NCBI GenBank assembly: GCA_016936215.1
Contig: JAFGPL010000296.1
Location: 1-32,297, forward strand
Direction of reading: 5' to 3'
Length of the DNA: 32,297 bases
Source of the DNA: Bacteroidales bacterium
GTDB taxonomy: Bacteria; Bacteroidota; Bacteroidia; Bacteroidales; UBA10428
The translations under genes and the position numbers were made by a program. Shown here piece after piece: positions 1-8,380 of this stretch. The notes beneath the pieces are model-generated. The model searched no databases and was not told where the DNA came from. It saw nothing but the letters and a program-made list of their open reading frames with translations. Each line of letters begins with the position of its first letter. The stretch's first letter is position 1.

Positions 1-87
1 GAAAAAAGGGAGTTTACCATGCGTAAATGACCTTTTTGAGGACGAGCGCAACGAAGTATGCGGACTTTAAAGACAGACACTATTTAG
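1..87 (-). repeat. MITE-like element, copy A (cut by the window edge)
   Basis: The reverse complement of this stretch matches 11719-11805 at 85 of 87 positions; the only differences are two substitutions. The end facing into the window carries the 20-bp terminal repeat TAGTGTCTGTCTTTAAAGTC (minus strand, 82 to 63). By comparison with copy B, the rest of the element lies left of base 1. No transposase is visible. The element abuts the C-GCAxxG-C-C gene: the TAG that ends that gene (80-82) is also the first three bases of the element. It is most likely a non-autonomous insertion element (inference). Confidence 0.75.
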
Positions 88-547
88 ATTTGATTATTTC
101 ACCTGCAATAGCAACGGCATCTTCTACATATTTTTTACATTTTGTATTGAACAGGTCCTGTTTGATGATCTTATCATAATCTTCAGGATTATTCATATCC
201 AGACCGTTGAGAAGTTCCCGGCAATTGAAGGAACCGTTTAGCCTGGTAAAAGCATCAAAAAACTCTTTGGTTTTAGTATAGGTTTCATTCTTTTTCGCGT
301 CATCATCATTTATTCCTTTTCCATATTTCAGGCCAATAGCCATTAAGGCACCAGTCACGGCCCCGCAAACAAATTGTTGTCTTCCCATTCCCCCGCCGAA
401 TGCGCAGCCAATTTTCAGGCAATCATTTTCAGACAGGCCAAATTCAGGGCCGAAAACAGTAAAGACCGATTGGGCGCAATTAAAGCTGTTTTGAAAATAG
501 GTAGCCGCTTTTTCTTTTTTTTTCATCCGTTTAAAATTTTTAACCAT
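80..547 (-). CDS. C-GCAxxG-C-C family redox-type protein
   Basis: This is a 155-residue cysteine-rich protein of the C-GCAxxG-C-C family. The signature is visible: Cys24 in the NCAQSV segment, Cys48 in GCAFGGG, Cys61, then two more cysteines in NCREL and TKCKK near the C-terminus. The family is named only for this motif; a metal-binding or redox role is presumed but unproven. Members often sit in arsenic gene clusters, and here the gene follows arsR and arsC on the same strand, 140 bp after arsC. Met1 and Met8 are both possible starts. The stop codon coincides with the terminal repeat of a mobile element, so the native C-terminus may have been altered slightly, although the length is normal. 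Family assignment is firm; function is not known. Confidence 0.85.
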   Translation of the reverse strand: MVKNFKRMKKKEKAATYFQNSFNCAQSVFTVFGPEFGLSENDCLKIGCAFGGGMGRQQFVCGAVTGALMAIGLKYGKGINDDDAKKNETYTKTKEFFDAFTRLNGSFNCRELLNGLDMNNPEDYDKIIKQDLFNTKCKKYVEDAVAIAGEIIKSK

Positions 548-641
548 TTGATAATAAATTGTTTAAAAATTCGATTCATATTCAATTCATATTAAGTTTT
601 TCAATCGTAATCATGGTCTATATTGATTTTGAAGCAAACGG

Positions 642-671
642 GCAGTCAGGGTATGAAAAATCCCTGACTGC
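642..671 (-). terminator. Perfect 10-bp hairpin after arsC
   Basis: GCAGTCAGGG at 642-651 and CCCTGACTGC at 662-671 form a perfect stem with a 10-base loop. It lies 17 bases past the arsC stop in the minus direction and 95 bases before the next gene. No uridine run follows the stem on the minus strand, so it may be a weak terminator or an RNA-processing or stability hairpin within the operon rather than a full terminator. Confidence 0.45.
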
Positions 672-687
672 TGTTCAATCCAATTGT

Positions 688-1113
688 TCAAAATTCTTTA
701 GGTGGTTTGCTAACATACCAGCCATAAAACTTCTCCCTTATCTGGTCCCTTATTTTCCTGAAACGATCCAGAATATAATCTTCAGTGCCGGTCACAGCGG
801 CAGGGTCTTCAAAACTGTAATGCAGCCGTTGTTTAACTTCTCCGTTAAATGCCGGGCATGTCTCATTGGCATGGTCGCAAACGGTTATTACATAATCCCA
901 GGCTTCATCCAGGTACTTGTCTACCGGGGCAGGGGTGTGATTGCTGATGTCTATACCTGCTTCTTTCATTACAATCAAGGTGGTTGGGTTTACCCGCTCT
1001 GCAGGTTCGGTGCCGGCTGAGCGTACCACGAGATTTTTATCAAAACTCTGCAGAAAGCCATGTGCCATCTGGCTACGGCAACTGTTACCTGTACATAATA
1101 TTAAAACTTTCAT
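688..1113 (-). CDS. arsC: Arsenate reductase, thioredoxin-coupled LMW-phosphatase type
   Basis: The protein has 141 residues and the low-molecular-weight tyrosine phosphatase fold. It begins with the P-loop CTGNSCRS: Cys7, five residues, Arg13. Cys79 and Cys86 lie in VCDHANETCP. The spacing 7-79-86 equals the 10-82-89 cysteine relay of the Staphylococcus aureus pI258 enzyme, in which arsenate is reduced to arsenite and the disulfide is resolved by thioredoxin. An EDPAAVTG segment near residue 103 supplies the expected general-acid Asp-Pro. The gene starts 11 bases after the arsR stop, so the two are very probably cotranscribed. A plain phosphatase role is less likely because the full cysteine relay is present. 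No arsenite pump gene is in the window. Confidence 0.9.
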   Translation of the reverse strand: MKVLILCTGNSCRSQMAHGFLQSFDKNLVVRSAGTEPAERVNPTTLIVMKEAGIDISNHTPAPVDKYLDEAWDYVITVCDHANETCPAFNGEVKQRLHYSFEDPAAVTGTEDYILDRFRKIRDQIREKFYGWYVSKPPKEF

Positions 1114-1124
1114 ACCTGAAGGCG

Positions 1125-1460
1125 TTAGTTTTCACAACAATTGTCATCACAGCAGACAGTCCCGAAAAACCGGCCGGTCATTTCTTTCAGCTTTTTTACT
1201 TTCATTATATCAAGGCAATAATAAGTTTTTACACCTTCGATATTCCCCTGGATCAGTCCCGCTGATTTAAGTTCTGCAAGGTGTTGGTTTACAGTAGTGC
1301 GCCCTAAGGGAATTTCTTCAGAAATATCACCGGTAATGCAGGTTTTCGTTTCTGCAAGATACTTCATGATAGCGAGTCTTGCCGGATGCGAGAGTGCCTT
1401 ATACAAATCAGCACATTCCTGCATTTCGGCATCAAACAGTTCTTTTTTCGCGAAAGCCAT
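1125..1460 (-). CDS. arsR: ArsR/SmtB-family metalloregulator
   Basis: This is a 111-residue winged-helix repressor. The segment from residue 15 (ECADLYKALSHPARLAIMKY) is the usual ArsR N-terminal helix pair, and RTTVNQHLAELKSAGLI at about 54-70 is the recognition helix and start of the wing. A cysteine lies before the recognition helix (KTCITGDI), and the C-terminus ends in a cysteine cluster, VCCDDNCCEN; both could bind As(III), though which do so cannot be told from sequence. It is the first gene of an arsR-arsC-C-GCAxxG-C-C cluster. A perfect palindrome lies 16 bases upstream of its start, fitting autorepression. Confidence 0.88.
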   Translation of the reverse strand: MAFAKKELFDAEMQECADLYKALSHPARLAIMKYLAETKTCITGDISEEIPLGRTTVNQHLAELKSAGLIQGNIEGVKTYYCLDIMKVKKLKEMTGRFFGTVCCDDNCCEN

Positions 1461-1475
1461 GTTTTATTCATTTAA

Positions 1476-1499
1476 TGACGTAAAAATACGTCAAATATA
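1476..1499 (-). promoter_or_regulatory. ArsR operator palindrome overlapping a -7 box
   Basis: TGACGTA-AAAA-TACGTCA (1476-1493) is a perfect 7-4-7 palindrome upstream of arsR. On the minus strand TATATTTG (1499-1492) matches the Bacteroidota -7 element TAnnTTTG and overlaps the palindrome by two bases. A repressor bound there would cover the transcription start. No good TTTG -33 box is found at the usual spacing. Confidence 0.6.
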
Positions 1500-1640
1500 T
1501 TTCTCCTTCTGTTAAATTTTTTTAACGATATTTATATTTTAGAAACTGTATATAAATTATTTTGAACGATTTACCTGGAATAAGCAGGGTAAATTCGGGA
1601 AAAAGCATTAATTTAAGGTCAAAATTTAATATTCAGATAT

Positions 1641-2492
1641 ATGATTTACTTTACCGACAGCGAAATTGAAGCCCTGATAACAGAGGATGTGCCCTATTAT
1701 GACTTAACCACCTCTCTTTTAAAGCTTGAAAACAAACCTGCCAAGATACAGTTTGCGACTACAGAAAGCACAGTAATTTGCTGTACCGAAGAAGTACTTA
1801 AAATATTTTCAAAGTTAGCGGTACACACAACGCTTTTTACTCCTTCTGGTGAATACCTTGAGGGAGGGGTGAAGTTCCTGGAGGGTGAGGGGCTCTCCAA
1901 AAACATACATGCGGCCTGGAGGGTATCAGAAAACCTGCTGGCATTTGCCTCGGGCATAGCAACAAGGACCAGGAAACTTGTAAATGCTGCAGCAGAAGTA
2001 AACGAAAACATAGTGATCGGCACTTCGAGAAGGACTATCCCATATACAAAAAAAGTCGCCGTTAAAGCTGTGCAATCTGGTGGTGCCAGTATCCACAGGT
2101 TGGGTTTGTCTGAATCAATACTTATTTTTAAAAATCATTACAGTTTTCTTACCAGCCTTGATAACCTGGGAAAAAGATTGAAATCACAAAAAAAGATTAT
2201 TGGCACAAGGACAGTATCGGTTGAAGCCCGGACACAGGAAGATGCCATTAAAATTGCAAATGCAAAGGTTGACATTATTCAGCTTACCAATTTTGATCCT
2301 GGCTCAATCTGCAGCTTAAAAAAGGAGCTGCTTAAAATTCACCCGGGCATTAAGATTGCCGCTGCCGGGCATATCACGCTGGATAATGTTAAAGAGTATG
2401 CACTTTGCGGTGCAGATATTCTGGTTACCTCCTGGCCATATTTTGGCGGCCCTGCGGGTATACAATCAATTATTACACCGCTTGACAATTAG
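1641..2492 (+). CDS. modD: ModD-like quinolinate phosphoribosyltransferase homologue
   Basis: The protein has 283 residues of the type II phosphoribosyltransferase (NadC/ModD) fold. The N-terminal EDVPYYDLTTSLL and the central GTSRRTIPYTKKVAVKAVQSGGASIHRLGLSESILIFKNH block (about 129-168) hold the residues that bind phosphoribosyl pyrophosphate and the carboxylate in NadC. The sequence is closer to ModD (FTDSEIEALI start, IHRLGL in place of NHRMGL, GIATRTRKLV) than to true NadC. ModD is named for molybdate-transport operons, but its reaction is not established. No modABC genes are nearby. It is followed after 29 bp by a symporter on the same strand, suggesting cotranscription. It could instead be a divergent nicotinate-nucleotide pyrophosphorylase. 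Confidence 0.75.
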   Translation: MIYFTDSEIEALITEDVPYYDLTTSLLKLENKPAKIQFATTESTVICCTEEVLKIFSKLAVHTTLFTPSGEYLEGGVKFLEGEGLSKNIHAAWRVSENLLAFASGIATRTRKLVNAAAEVNENIVIGTSRRTIPYTKKVAVKAVQSGGASIHRLGLSESILIFKNHYSFLTSLDNLGKRLKSQKKIIGTRTVSVEARTQEDAIKIANAKVDIIQLTNFDPGSICSLKKELLKIHPGIKIAAAGHITLDNVKEYALCGADILVTSWPYFGGPAGIQSIITPLDN

Positions 2493-2521
2493 TTCACGTT
2501 TTATTTGCAAGTTTCTGCGAT

Positions 2522-3952
2522 ATGAGTTTTGTGATATTGTCGCCACTGGTAATTTATTTCTTTATCATCATTGTTATTGGCATTTATGCATCAAGGTATT
2601 CTTCAAAGGGGGTAAGTGAGTTTTTCATCGGCGGCAGGCAAATGGGCAGGTTTGTAGTAGCGCTTTCGGCCGTTGTTTCCGGAAGAAGCGCATGGTTGCT
2701 GATGGGGGTGTCGGGTCTCGCATATATGCAGGGAATTACTGCAATATGGGCAGTGGTGGGTTATACAGTGGTTGAATTCTTCCTGTTTTTATACTATGCC
2801 CCACGCATTAGAAAATTTAGCGGTGAAAACGAATGTATCACGCTACCTGACTATTTTGCTTCGCGATTTAACGACAAATCAGGGATGCTGCGTATACTGC
2901 TTGTTGCCATATTCTTAATTTTCATGGTTGCCTATGTCTCTTCCCAGTTTGTTGCCGGTGGCAAAGCCTTTACGGCGCATTTGGGTGTTTCTGAATCGGC
3001 AGGGTTAATCATAACAGCCGTTATTATTCTTCTTTACACCATGTTGGGTGGCTTCCTGGCAGTGAGCCTTACCGATGTGGTACAGGCATTCATAATGGTA
3101 ATTGCGCTAACAGGGTTAACGGTTGCCGGTATTATTATTAAGGGCGGATTTGGCAATATCATCTCTCAGCTCAGGATTATTGATGGCGACTTATTAAACC
3201 TGTTCAGACAGCCAGCACTCGTTATCATAGGGTTGGCAGGTATCGGACTGGGGTCTCCCGGCAATCCTCACATTATTGTAAGATATATGTCTATTAAAGA
3301 CGCTGAGCAATTCAAATGGACTGCCATTGTAGGTACAATCTGGAACATACTTATGGCAGCCGGTGCAATACTTATAGGCCTTATAGGCCGGACCTTTTTG
3401 CCACAATCATCTATGCTGCCCGGGGGTGATCATGAAAATATTTATGTTGCATTTTCAAATTACCTGCTGAACCCTTTTTTTGCAGGATTAACCATTGCTT
3501 CAATTTTTGCAGCCATTATGTCTACTGCCGATTCACAACTGCTGATCGCCGCATCGAGTATTGTAAGGGATATTTATGAAAAACTGGTTGCAGCAAAAAA
3601 AGAAATCCCAGCAAGACAGCTTACTTACCTGAGCAGGATGGTTGTGTTTTCAATTGTTCTCATTTCAGTACTTCTGGCCTTTTCAATACAGGAAGAAATA
3701 CTCTGGTTTGTACTTTTTGCCTGGGCAGGCCTCGGGGCGGCAATTGGTCCTGCTTCATTGCTGGCCCTTTTCTGGAAAAAAACCACCAAACAGGGTATAA
3801 TTGCCGGATTGATAACCGGGACACTTGTTGTGTTCATATGGAAGAGCATCCCTATTCTTAGCGAAAAAGTTTATGAACTTATACCTGGTTTTCTGGCAGC
3901 ATCGCTGGCAATCATTTTTGTAAGCATAATAACTAGCAAAACAGATAATTGA
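2522..3952 (+). CDS. Sodium:solute symporter, PutP-like
   Basis: This is a 476-residue integral inner-membrane protein with about 13 hydrophobic segments from residue 5 to the C-terminus. The SSS family is clear from FIGGRQMGRFVVALSA (about 37-52), YTMLGGFLAVSLTDVVQA, and above all AAIMSTADSQLL near residue 335, which matches the Na2 site segment of the proline carrier PutP. The substrate may be an amino acid or a small organic acid; it cannot be read from sequence. In E. coli PutP the segment ASDMSGWLLMG carries the sodium-binding Asp55; here it reads VSGRSAWLLMG, so that aspartate is a glycine. It follows the modD-like gene by 29 bp, and its end faces the FtsX permease with a 17-bp gap. Confidence 0.85.
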   Translation: MSFVILSPLVIYFFIIIVIGIYASRYSSKGVSEFFIGGRQMGRFVVALSAVVSGRSAWLLMGVSGLAYMQGITAIWAVVGYTVVEFFLFLYYAPRIRKFSGENECITLPDYFASRFNDKSGMLRILLVAIFLIFMVAYVSSQFVAGGKAFTAHLGVSESAGLIITAVIILLYTMLGGFLAVSLTDVVQAFIMVIALTGLTVAGIIIKGGFGNIISQLRIIDGDLLNLFRQPALVIIGLAGIGLGSPGNPHIIVRYMSIKDAEQFKWTAIVGTIWNILMAAGAILIGLIGRTFLPQSSMLPGGDHENIYVAFSNYLLNPFFAGLTIASIFAAIMSTADSQLLIAASSIVRDIYEKLVAAKKEIPARQLTYLSRMVVFSIVLISVLLAFSIQEEILWFVLFAWAGLGAAIGPASLLALFWKKTTKQGIIAGLITGTLVVFIWKSIPILSEKVYELIPGFLAASLAIIFVSIITSKTDN

Positions 3953-3969
3953 TAAATTCCTGCCTTTTG

Positions 3970-6402
3970 CTATTCAGCTTTTAATATTTCACCTGGCTTA
4001 GCCCCTGCGGTGAAGCATGCTTGTGCAACAACCGTGACAGTTGCCATAGCTAAAATGATGCAAACCGGGAGAACAAAACTGCCCGGGTTTAAACTTACAT
4101 GATAGTGAAAATAAGCCAGCCAACGGTGCGATAGAAAAAATACAGTTACTGCCGAAATGGTTGAAGCTATTAAAATCAATAGTACAATCTGTTTTATCAA
4201 AAGTTTTACCAGCGTATATTCTGTTGCCCCCAGCACTTTTCTGATACCAACTTCTCTTTTTCTTAAATTTGAAGTAAAAGAAGCCAGTCCGTAAAGTCCA
4301 ATAAATGCAACCAGTATAGTAATGAAGGAAAAAACCGATAGTATTCGGGCAGTTTTTCTTACGAGGTGATACCCGGCAGTGAGGTCATCGTTAAGCATAT
4401 AATAGACAAAGGGATATGCGTCAGTATACTTTCCCCATTTTTCACGAAGGAAATCAACGGTATGTCCGATGCTATCGGGTGAAACCTTAACTGTGAAATA
4501 CCCTTCCCATTCGGGTGGCATCGGGAACATAACCAATGGCCCTATTTCTTCTTCGAGGCTTGAGAAATTAAAGTCCTTAACCACTCCGGTAATGGTATAC
4601 TGTTCTTTTTTCTGCATCATGCTTTCTTTAGACATGGGGAATCTTATGATATGTCCGGTTGCATTTACCGGGTCTATTAACTTAGCTGCAGATTCATTCA
4701 CCACGCATGTAAGAGAATCGAATGGATTTGAAGAAGTGAAAAATGATCCGTGCCTCATTTCCAGTCCGTATGTTTTTTGAAAATCTTCACTAACGAAAAC
4801 AAGGTACATCAGCAAGGAGTTTTTTGATGGCATACCCTCCACAATAAAACTCGATTTTGAAAAATGCTTACCCGGGATCGTGCTGGAATAGGTAACAGCA
4901 TTAACCGCTTTGTTAGCAAGTATTTCTTCCCTAAATCCGGCATTGTTACTTTTAACAGCATCTGATCTCCTGATGATAAGAAGGTTTTCTTTGTCAAATC
5001 CTAAATCTTTACTAATCAAATATTTATACTGATCAAAAAGAATAAAAGTGACGATAATAACAAACACTGTAACAAAAAACTGAAAGAATACAAGCCCTTT
5101 TCTGAACCCAATATTTCCCGGTTCAAAAATATTTCTTTTCCGCAGAACATCTATCGGTTGGTATGAAGCAAGAAAAAATGCGGGATAGCTTCCTGCAATG
5201 AGGCCGAGAACCACTGAAAAAATCAGCAATAAAACAATGTTACCGGCGGTTGCAAGTTGTTTTACATTGAGATTAAGGCCGATATATTTGTTAAATTGTG
5301 GCAATACAATTTCAACCAATAAAAGGGCCATGGTCATAGCCAGAATGCTTAGAAGAACTGCTTCGGTTAAAAACTGCCTTATTAAAAGCATTTTATCCGA
5401 GCCGGCCATTTTTCTTATCCCGACTTCTTTTGCGCGCTGGGCAGCCCTTGCGGTAGAAAGGTTCATGAAATTGATGCTTACGATAAAAAGAATGAGAATA
5501 GCAAGCACCGAGAAAATATAAACATATATAATATTCCCGTTTTGTTCAAGTTCGATATTCAGGTTCGACCTGAGGTGGATGTCTTCTAAAGGCTGCACAA
5601 AGAAGTTGTAAGAGTTGCCGGCCGATTCAAAATCCCCCTCAGGCATACCCAGTATAGAATTGAGTTGGGGCACTACAAAGCGGGCGACAAGCTTATTTAA
5701 TTTATTTTCAAGCAAATGAATATCTGTATTTTCCTCAACGAGTATGTATGTATATAAGTTGTGGCTTACCCAGTAATCGTGCAATGCTTTTTTCAGGGTG
5801 ATCAAAGATGCTATCATATCAAACTGCATATGAGAATTTGACGGAACATTTTCCATAACCCCGGTAACCTTGTAAAATGTTGTATCATTTTCAATTCGTA
5901 ACATTTTACCCATTGGGTCTTCACTTCCAAAAAACCTCATCACAGTTTCCTGAGTGAGAATAATACTGTTCGGCTGGGCAAGCGCCTTGTCCGGATCGCC
6001 CTTTATTAAATTGAATGAGAACATTTTAAAAAAATTCGAGTCGGCAAAAAGAAGATTGTCCTCATTGTATCTTACATTATCATAAGAGACCAGCCAGGCG
6101 CCATAACGACCTATTCTTACAGTTTCAATAATTTCATCAAATTCTTTATTTAACGTACCGGCCATTGCCGGTGAAGAAATGGCCTGGTTAAGTACAGCGC
6201 CTTTCAGCTTGCCTTTAACGCCTATACGATAGATATGGTCTGAGTTAAGGTGAAATTTGTCATAACTGAGTTCACGTGTCAGGTAGAGGTATATTAAAAG
6301 GCTGCTGGCAATTCCGATGGTAAGGCCCAGAACGTTAATAATGGTAAATATCTGGTAATTCAGAATATACCTCGTTGCCGCTTTTATGAAACTTCTGAAC
6401 AT
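3970..6402 (-). CDS. ABC transporter permease, FtsX/MacB type
   Basis: The protein has 810 residues in the two-half layout typical of Bacteroidota. It begins with an N-terminal membrane segment (about 18-45), then a large periplasmic MacB_PCD-like domain (about 48-280) and three membrane segments in a first FtsX domain. The cytoplasmic RAKEVGIRKMAG loop leads to LLIRQFLTEAVLL. A second membrane anchor, a second periplasmic domain (about 470-665) and a final FtsX domain follow, with LRKREVGIRKVLGA. No ATPase subunit or partner permease is adjacent, so the substrate and partners are unknown. Family members take part in lipoprotein or antimicrobial export or in mechanical transmission across the envelope. 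The 227-bp gap before the next upstream gene suggests its own promoter. Confidence 0.88.
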   Translation of the reverse strand: MFRSFIKAATRYILNYQIFTIINVLGLTIGIASSLLIYLYLTRELSYDKFHLNSDHIYRIGVKGKLKGAVLNQAISSPAMAGTLNKEFDEIIETVRIGRYGAWLVSYDNVRYNEDNLLFADSNFFKMFSFNLIKGDPDKALAQPNSIILTQETVMRFFGSEDPMGKMLRIENDTTFYKVTGVMENVPSNSHMQFDMIASLITLKKALHDYWVSHNLYTYILVEENTDIHLLENKLNKLVARFVVPQLNSILGMPEGDFESAGNSYNFFVQPLEDIHLRSNLNIELEQNGNIIYVYIFSVLAILILFIVSINFMNLSTARAAQRAKEVGIRKMAGSDKMLLIRQFLTEAVLLSILAMTMALLLVEIVLPQFNKYIGLNLNVKQLATAGNIVLLLIFSVVLGLIAGSYPAFFLASYQPIDVLRKRNIFEPGNIGFRKGLVFFQFFVTVFVIIVTFILFDQYKYLISKDLGFDKENLLIIRRSDAVKSNNAGFREEILANKAVNAVTYSSTIPGKHFSKSSFIVEGMPSKNSLLMYLVFVSEDFQKTYGLEMRHGSFFTSSNPFDSLTCVVNESAAKLIDPVNATGHIIRFPMSKESMMQKKEQYTITGVVKDFNFSSLEEEIGPLVMFPMPPEWEGYFTVKVSPDSIGHTVDFLREKWGKYTDAYPFVYYMLNDDLTAGYHLVRKTARILSVFSFITILVAFIGLYGLASFTSNLRKREVGIRKVLGATEYTLVKLLIKQIVLLILIASTISAVTVFFLSHRWLAYFHYHVSLNPGSFVLPVCIILAMATVTVVAQACFTAGAKPGEILKAE

Positions 6403-6629
6403 AAACTGAAAATGAGCTATCTGTTTTAATCCTGCTTAAACAAGTATTTTGATAATTTGTAAGTTCCGGTTTTATAAGTCGTCATAAAACATGCCATAAA
6501 TATTATCTTACTCTAAATCAAGTTAATAAATAATCTTTTGATTGATAAAACTGTACGATTTCGCACCAATGACCGTTCGAAACCGGATAGTTGCAGTTTT
6601 GAAAAATTGAAATAGTAACCATGTAAATA

Positions 6630-7163
6630 TCAGGTATTATCATCGCGAATTAGCACCTGCAACCTGTAATAGGAGTATTTTTCATTAATATTTTCAAAGC
6701 TGAAATCCATTTTTTCCGATGCTATTTTCGCTATTTCAATAAAGCCAAGTCCTGCACCGCCTTTCAGTGAAAACTGGCCGTTAGTGATGGTGGTTTTATA
6801 AAGTTTCTTAAGCCCTTCGGCATTCAGACTGTTAATAAGTGTGAGCTTTTCTGATAATTGGGATACATCGCCTGATAGTATTGTATTTGATGAGGTAAGA
6901 ATAAATGTATCATCTAACCGTTCAATCGAAAATTTGGGTAAGAATTCTTTTTTCAGGTGCAGCTCCTCGTCAAGGTGTTCGTTATATTTCAGGATATTCT
7001 CAAGCGATTCAATCATCACGAGCAATATCTTTTTGTACAATACAAGCCTGATCCCCATACCGGAAGCCATATCCTTCAGTTTATTTATCAGCAGGCCAAT
7101 GGTATCGTATTTTAACGGCCCTGAATAGCTTAATAAGACCTCCGATTTCTGGTTTTCCGGCAT
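6630..7163 (-). CDS. SiaB-family (GHKL-like) protein kinase
   Basis: This is a 177-residue cytoplasmic protein resembling SiaB, the kinase that phosphorylates the STAS-like partner SiaC in the Pseudomonas SiaABCD switch. A GHKL-type N-box is visible as ESLENILKYNEH (about 52-63), and a glycine-rich box as KGGAGLGFIEIAKIA (about 133-148). Bacteroidota homologues usually neighbour a SiaC-like protein, a PP2C phosphatase or a sensor, but none is present here; the next gene upstream is RNase HI. Its partner must be encoded elsewhere. The family call is good; its role here (stress or biofilm switch) is inference. Confidence 0.72.
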   Translation of the reverse strand: MPENQKSEVLLSYSGPLKYDTIGLLINKLKDMASGMGIRLVLYKKILLVMIESLENILKYNEHLDEELHLKKEFLPKFSIERLDDTFILTSSNTILSGDVSQLSEKLTLINSLNAEGLKKLYKTTITNGQFSLKGGAGLGFIEIAKIASEKMDFSFENINEKYSYYRLQVLIRDDNT

Positions 7164-7230
7164 ACAGGTTCATCAAAGTTGGTTAGTCATCAAAGATATT
7201 GAAATTACAAAAATTTTTAAAAAAATAAAA

Positions 7231-7716
7231 TCAACCATCGGTATCTGTTTGGTTTTGTATTTCATTGATGTATCCTTCGTCAACAGACAGGTCCCCCGAT
7301 TGGGACGCTGCTACCGCCAAACGGTCACAGCGCTCGTTCTCCGGGTTGTTGTCATGCCCTTTGATCCAGACAAAATTTACACGATGTTTTCTGTATATTT
7401 TTAAAAACCGCAACCAAAGATCAGGATTTTTTTTCTTTTTAAACCTTATTTTTTCCCACTGGAACAGCCATCCCTTTTCAACAGCATCGGCCACGTACCT
7501 GGAGTCGGTATAGACAGTAACCTCACAGTTATCAAATTTAAGTGCTTCGAGGGCTACAATAACGGCCAGCAATTCCATGCGGTTGTTGGTGGTGAGCCTG
7601 AAACCACGGCTTAACTCTTTTCTGTGACCGCCCGAAATCAATACCACACCATAACCCCCCGGCCCCGGGTTGCCGCTTGCAGCGCCATCGGTGTAAACAG
7701 TGATCTTATTTGACAT
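7231..7716 (-). CDS. rnhA: Ribonuclease HI
   Basis: The protein has about 161 residues and degrades the RNA strand of RNA-DNA hybrids. The catalytic carboxylates are in TDGAASGNPGPGGYG (start of the domain), NNRMELLAVIVAL, YTDSRYVADAV and the final GHDNNPENERCDRLA. The open frame reaches back to 7782, but the family sequence begins with MSNKITVYTDGA at 7716, so I place the start there. The gene then overlaps the end of marC by 11 bases, which suggests translational coupling. It ends with a short tail (LSVDEGYINEIQNQTDTDG) of no known role. Confidence 0.93.
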   Translation of the reverse strand: MSNKITVYTDGAASGNPGPGGYGVVLISGGHRKELSRGFRLTTNNRMELLAVIVALEALKFDNCEVTVYTDSRYVADAVEKGWLFQWEKIRFKKKKNPDLWLRFLKIYRKHRVNFVWIKGHDNNPENERCDRLAVAASQSGDLSVDEGYINEIQNQTDTDG

Positions 7717-8290
7717 GATTAAGTTGAATTCCGGTATTTGACAAAAATAACCGGATTGCAATTGCCAATAGTATAATTCCAAAAACTTTTTTCAGTATTT
7801 GAATTCCTGAGGCGCCCAACACTTTCTCGAAAAACCTGGTAGCCCTTAATACAAAGTAAACCAAAATAATATTTAATGTTAAAGCCGTAAAAATAACGAA
7901 AATTTCATACTCGGCCTTAAGCGAAAGCAGGGTAGTAAATGTTCCTGCACCTGCAATCAATGGGAAAGATATTGGGACAATGGAAGAACTTTTTACTGCA
8001 TCCATTTTGAAAAATTCGATACCCAGTACCATTTCGAGACCAAGAAACAACAACACAAATGATCCTGCAATGGCAAATGACTCAATGTCTACGCCAAAAA
8101 GTCTGAGAAACGGTTCGCCGAAAAAGAGGAAAAGCAGCATGATAACATAAGCAACCAACGTTGTCTTAAAAGCATCAATCGCCCCGCTTTTTCTTTTGAT
8201 TTCAATGATAATGGGAATGGAACCTGTGATATCAATCACGGCAAAAAGAACCATGAAAACAGTAAAAATATTAACAAGTGCAATTTTCAT
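7706..8290 (-). CDS. MarC-family integral membrane protein
   Basis: This is a 194-residue membrane protein with about six hydrophobic segments. The family marks are IDITGSIPIIIEIKRKSG near the N-terminus, FGEPFLRLFGVDIESFAIAGSFVLLFLGLEMVLG in the middle and the loop VPISFPLIAGAGTFTTLLSL. MarC was once linked to multiple antibiotic resistance, but that was not upheld and its function is unknown. It overlaps rnhA and lies 90 bp downstream of the rnhB-side gap on the same strand. Confidence 0.88.
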   Translation of the reverse strand: MKIALVNIFTVFMVLFAVIDITGSIPIIIEIKRKSGAIDAFKTTLVAYVIMLLFLFFGEPFLRLFGVDIESFAIAGSFVLLFLGLEMVLGIEFFKMDAVKSSSIVPISFPLIAGAGTFTTLLSLKAEYEIFVIFTALTLNIILVYFVLRATRFFEKVLGASGIQILKKVFGIILLAIAIRLFLSNTGIQLNHVK

Positions 8291-8380
8291 TTCATTATTT
8301 AACTCAAGTGGTGCAAAATACTAAATTTCATTCAGATTAAAAATGACTAATCATGTTTATGCATTTGAAAAAAGTAAGCC

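Noticed and set aside
559-1020. 153-residue frame opposite arsC
   Set aside because: It overlaps the coding region of arsC in antisense and looks like no known protein.
1641-2492. Nicotinate-nucleotide pyrophosphorylase NadC
   Set aside because: The motifs are nearer to ModD, and no nadA or nadB is nearby, though the fold is shared.
7717-7782. Longer RNase HI start
   Set aside because: The extra 22 residues are unlike the family and fall inside the end of marC; MSNKITVYTDGA at 7716 is the natural start.
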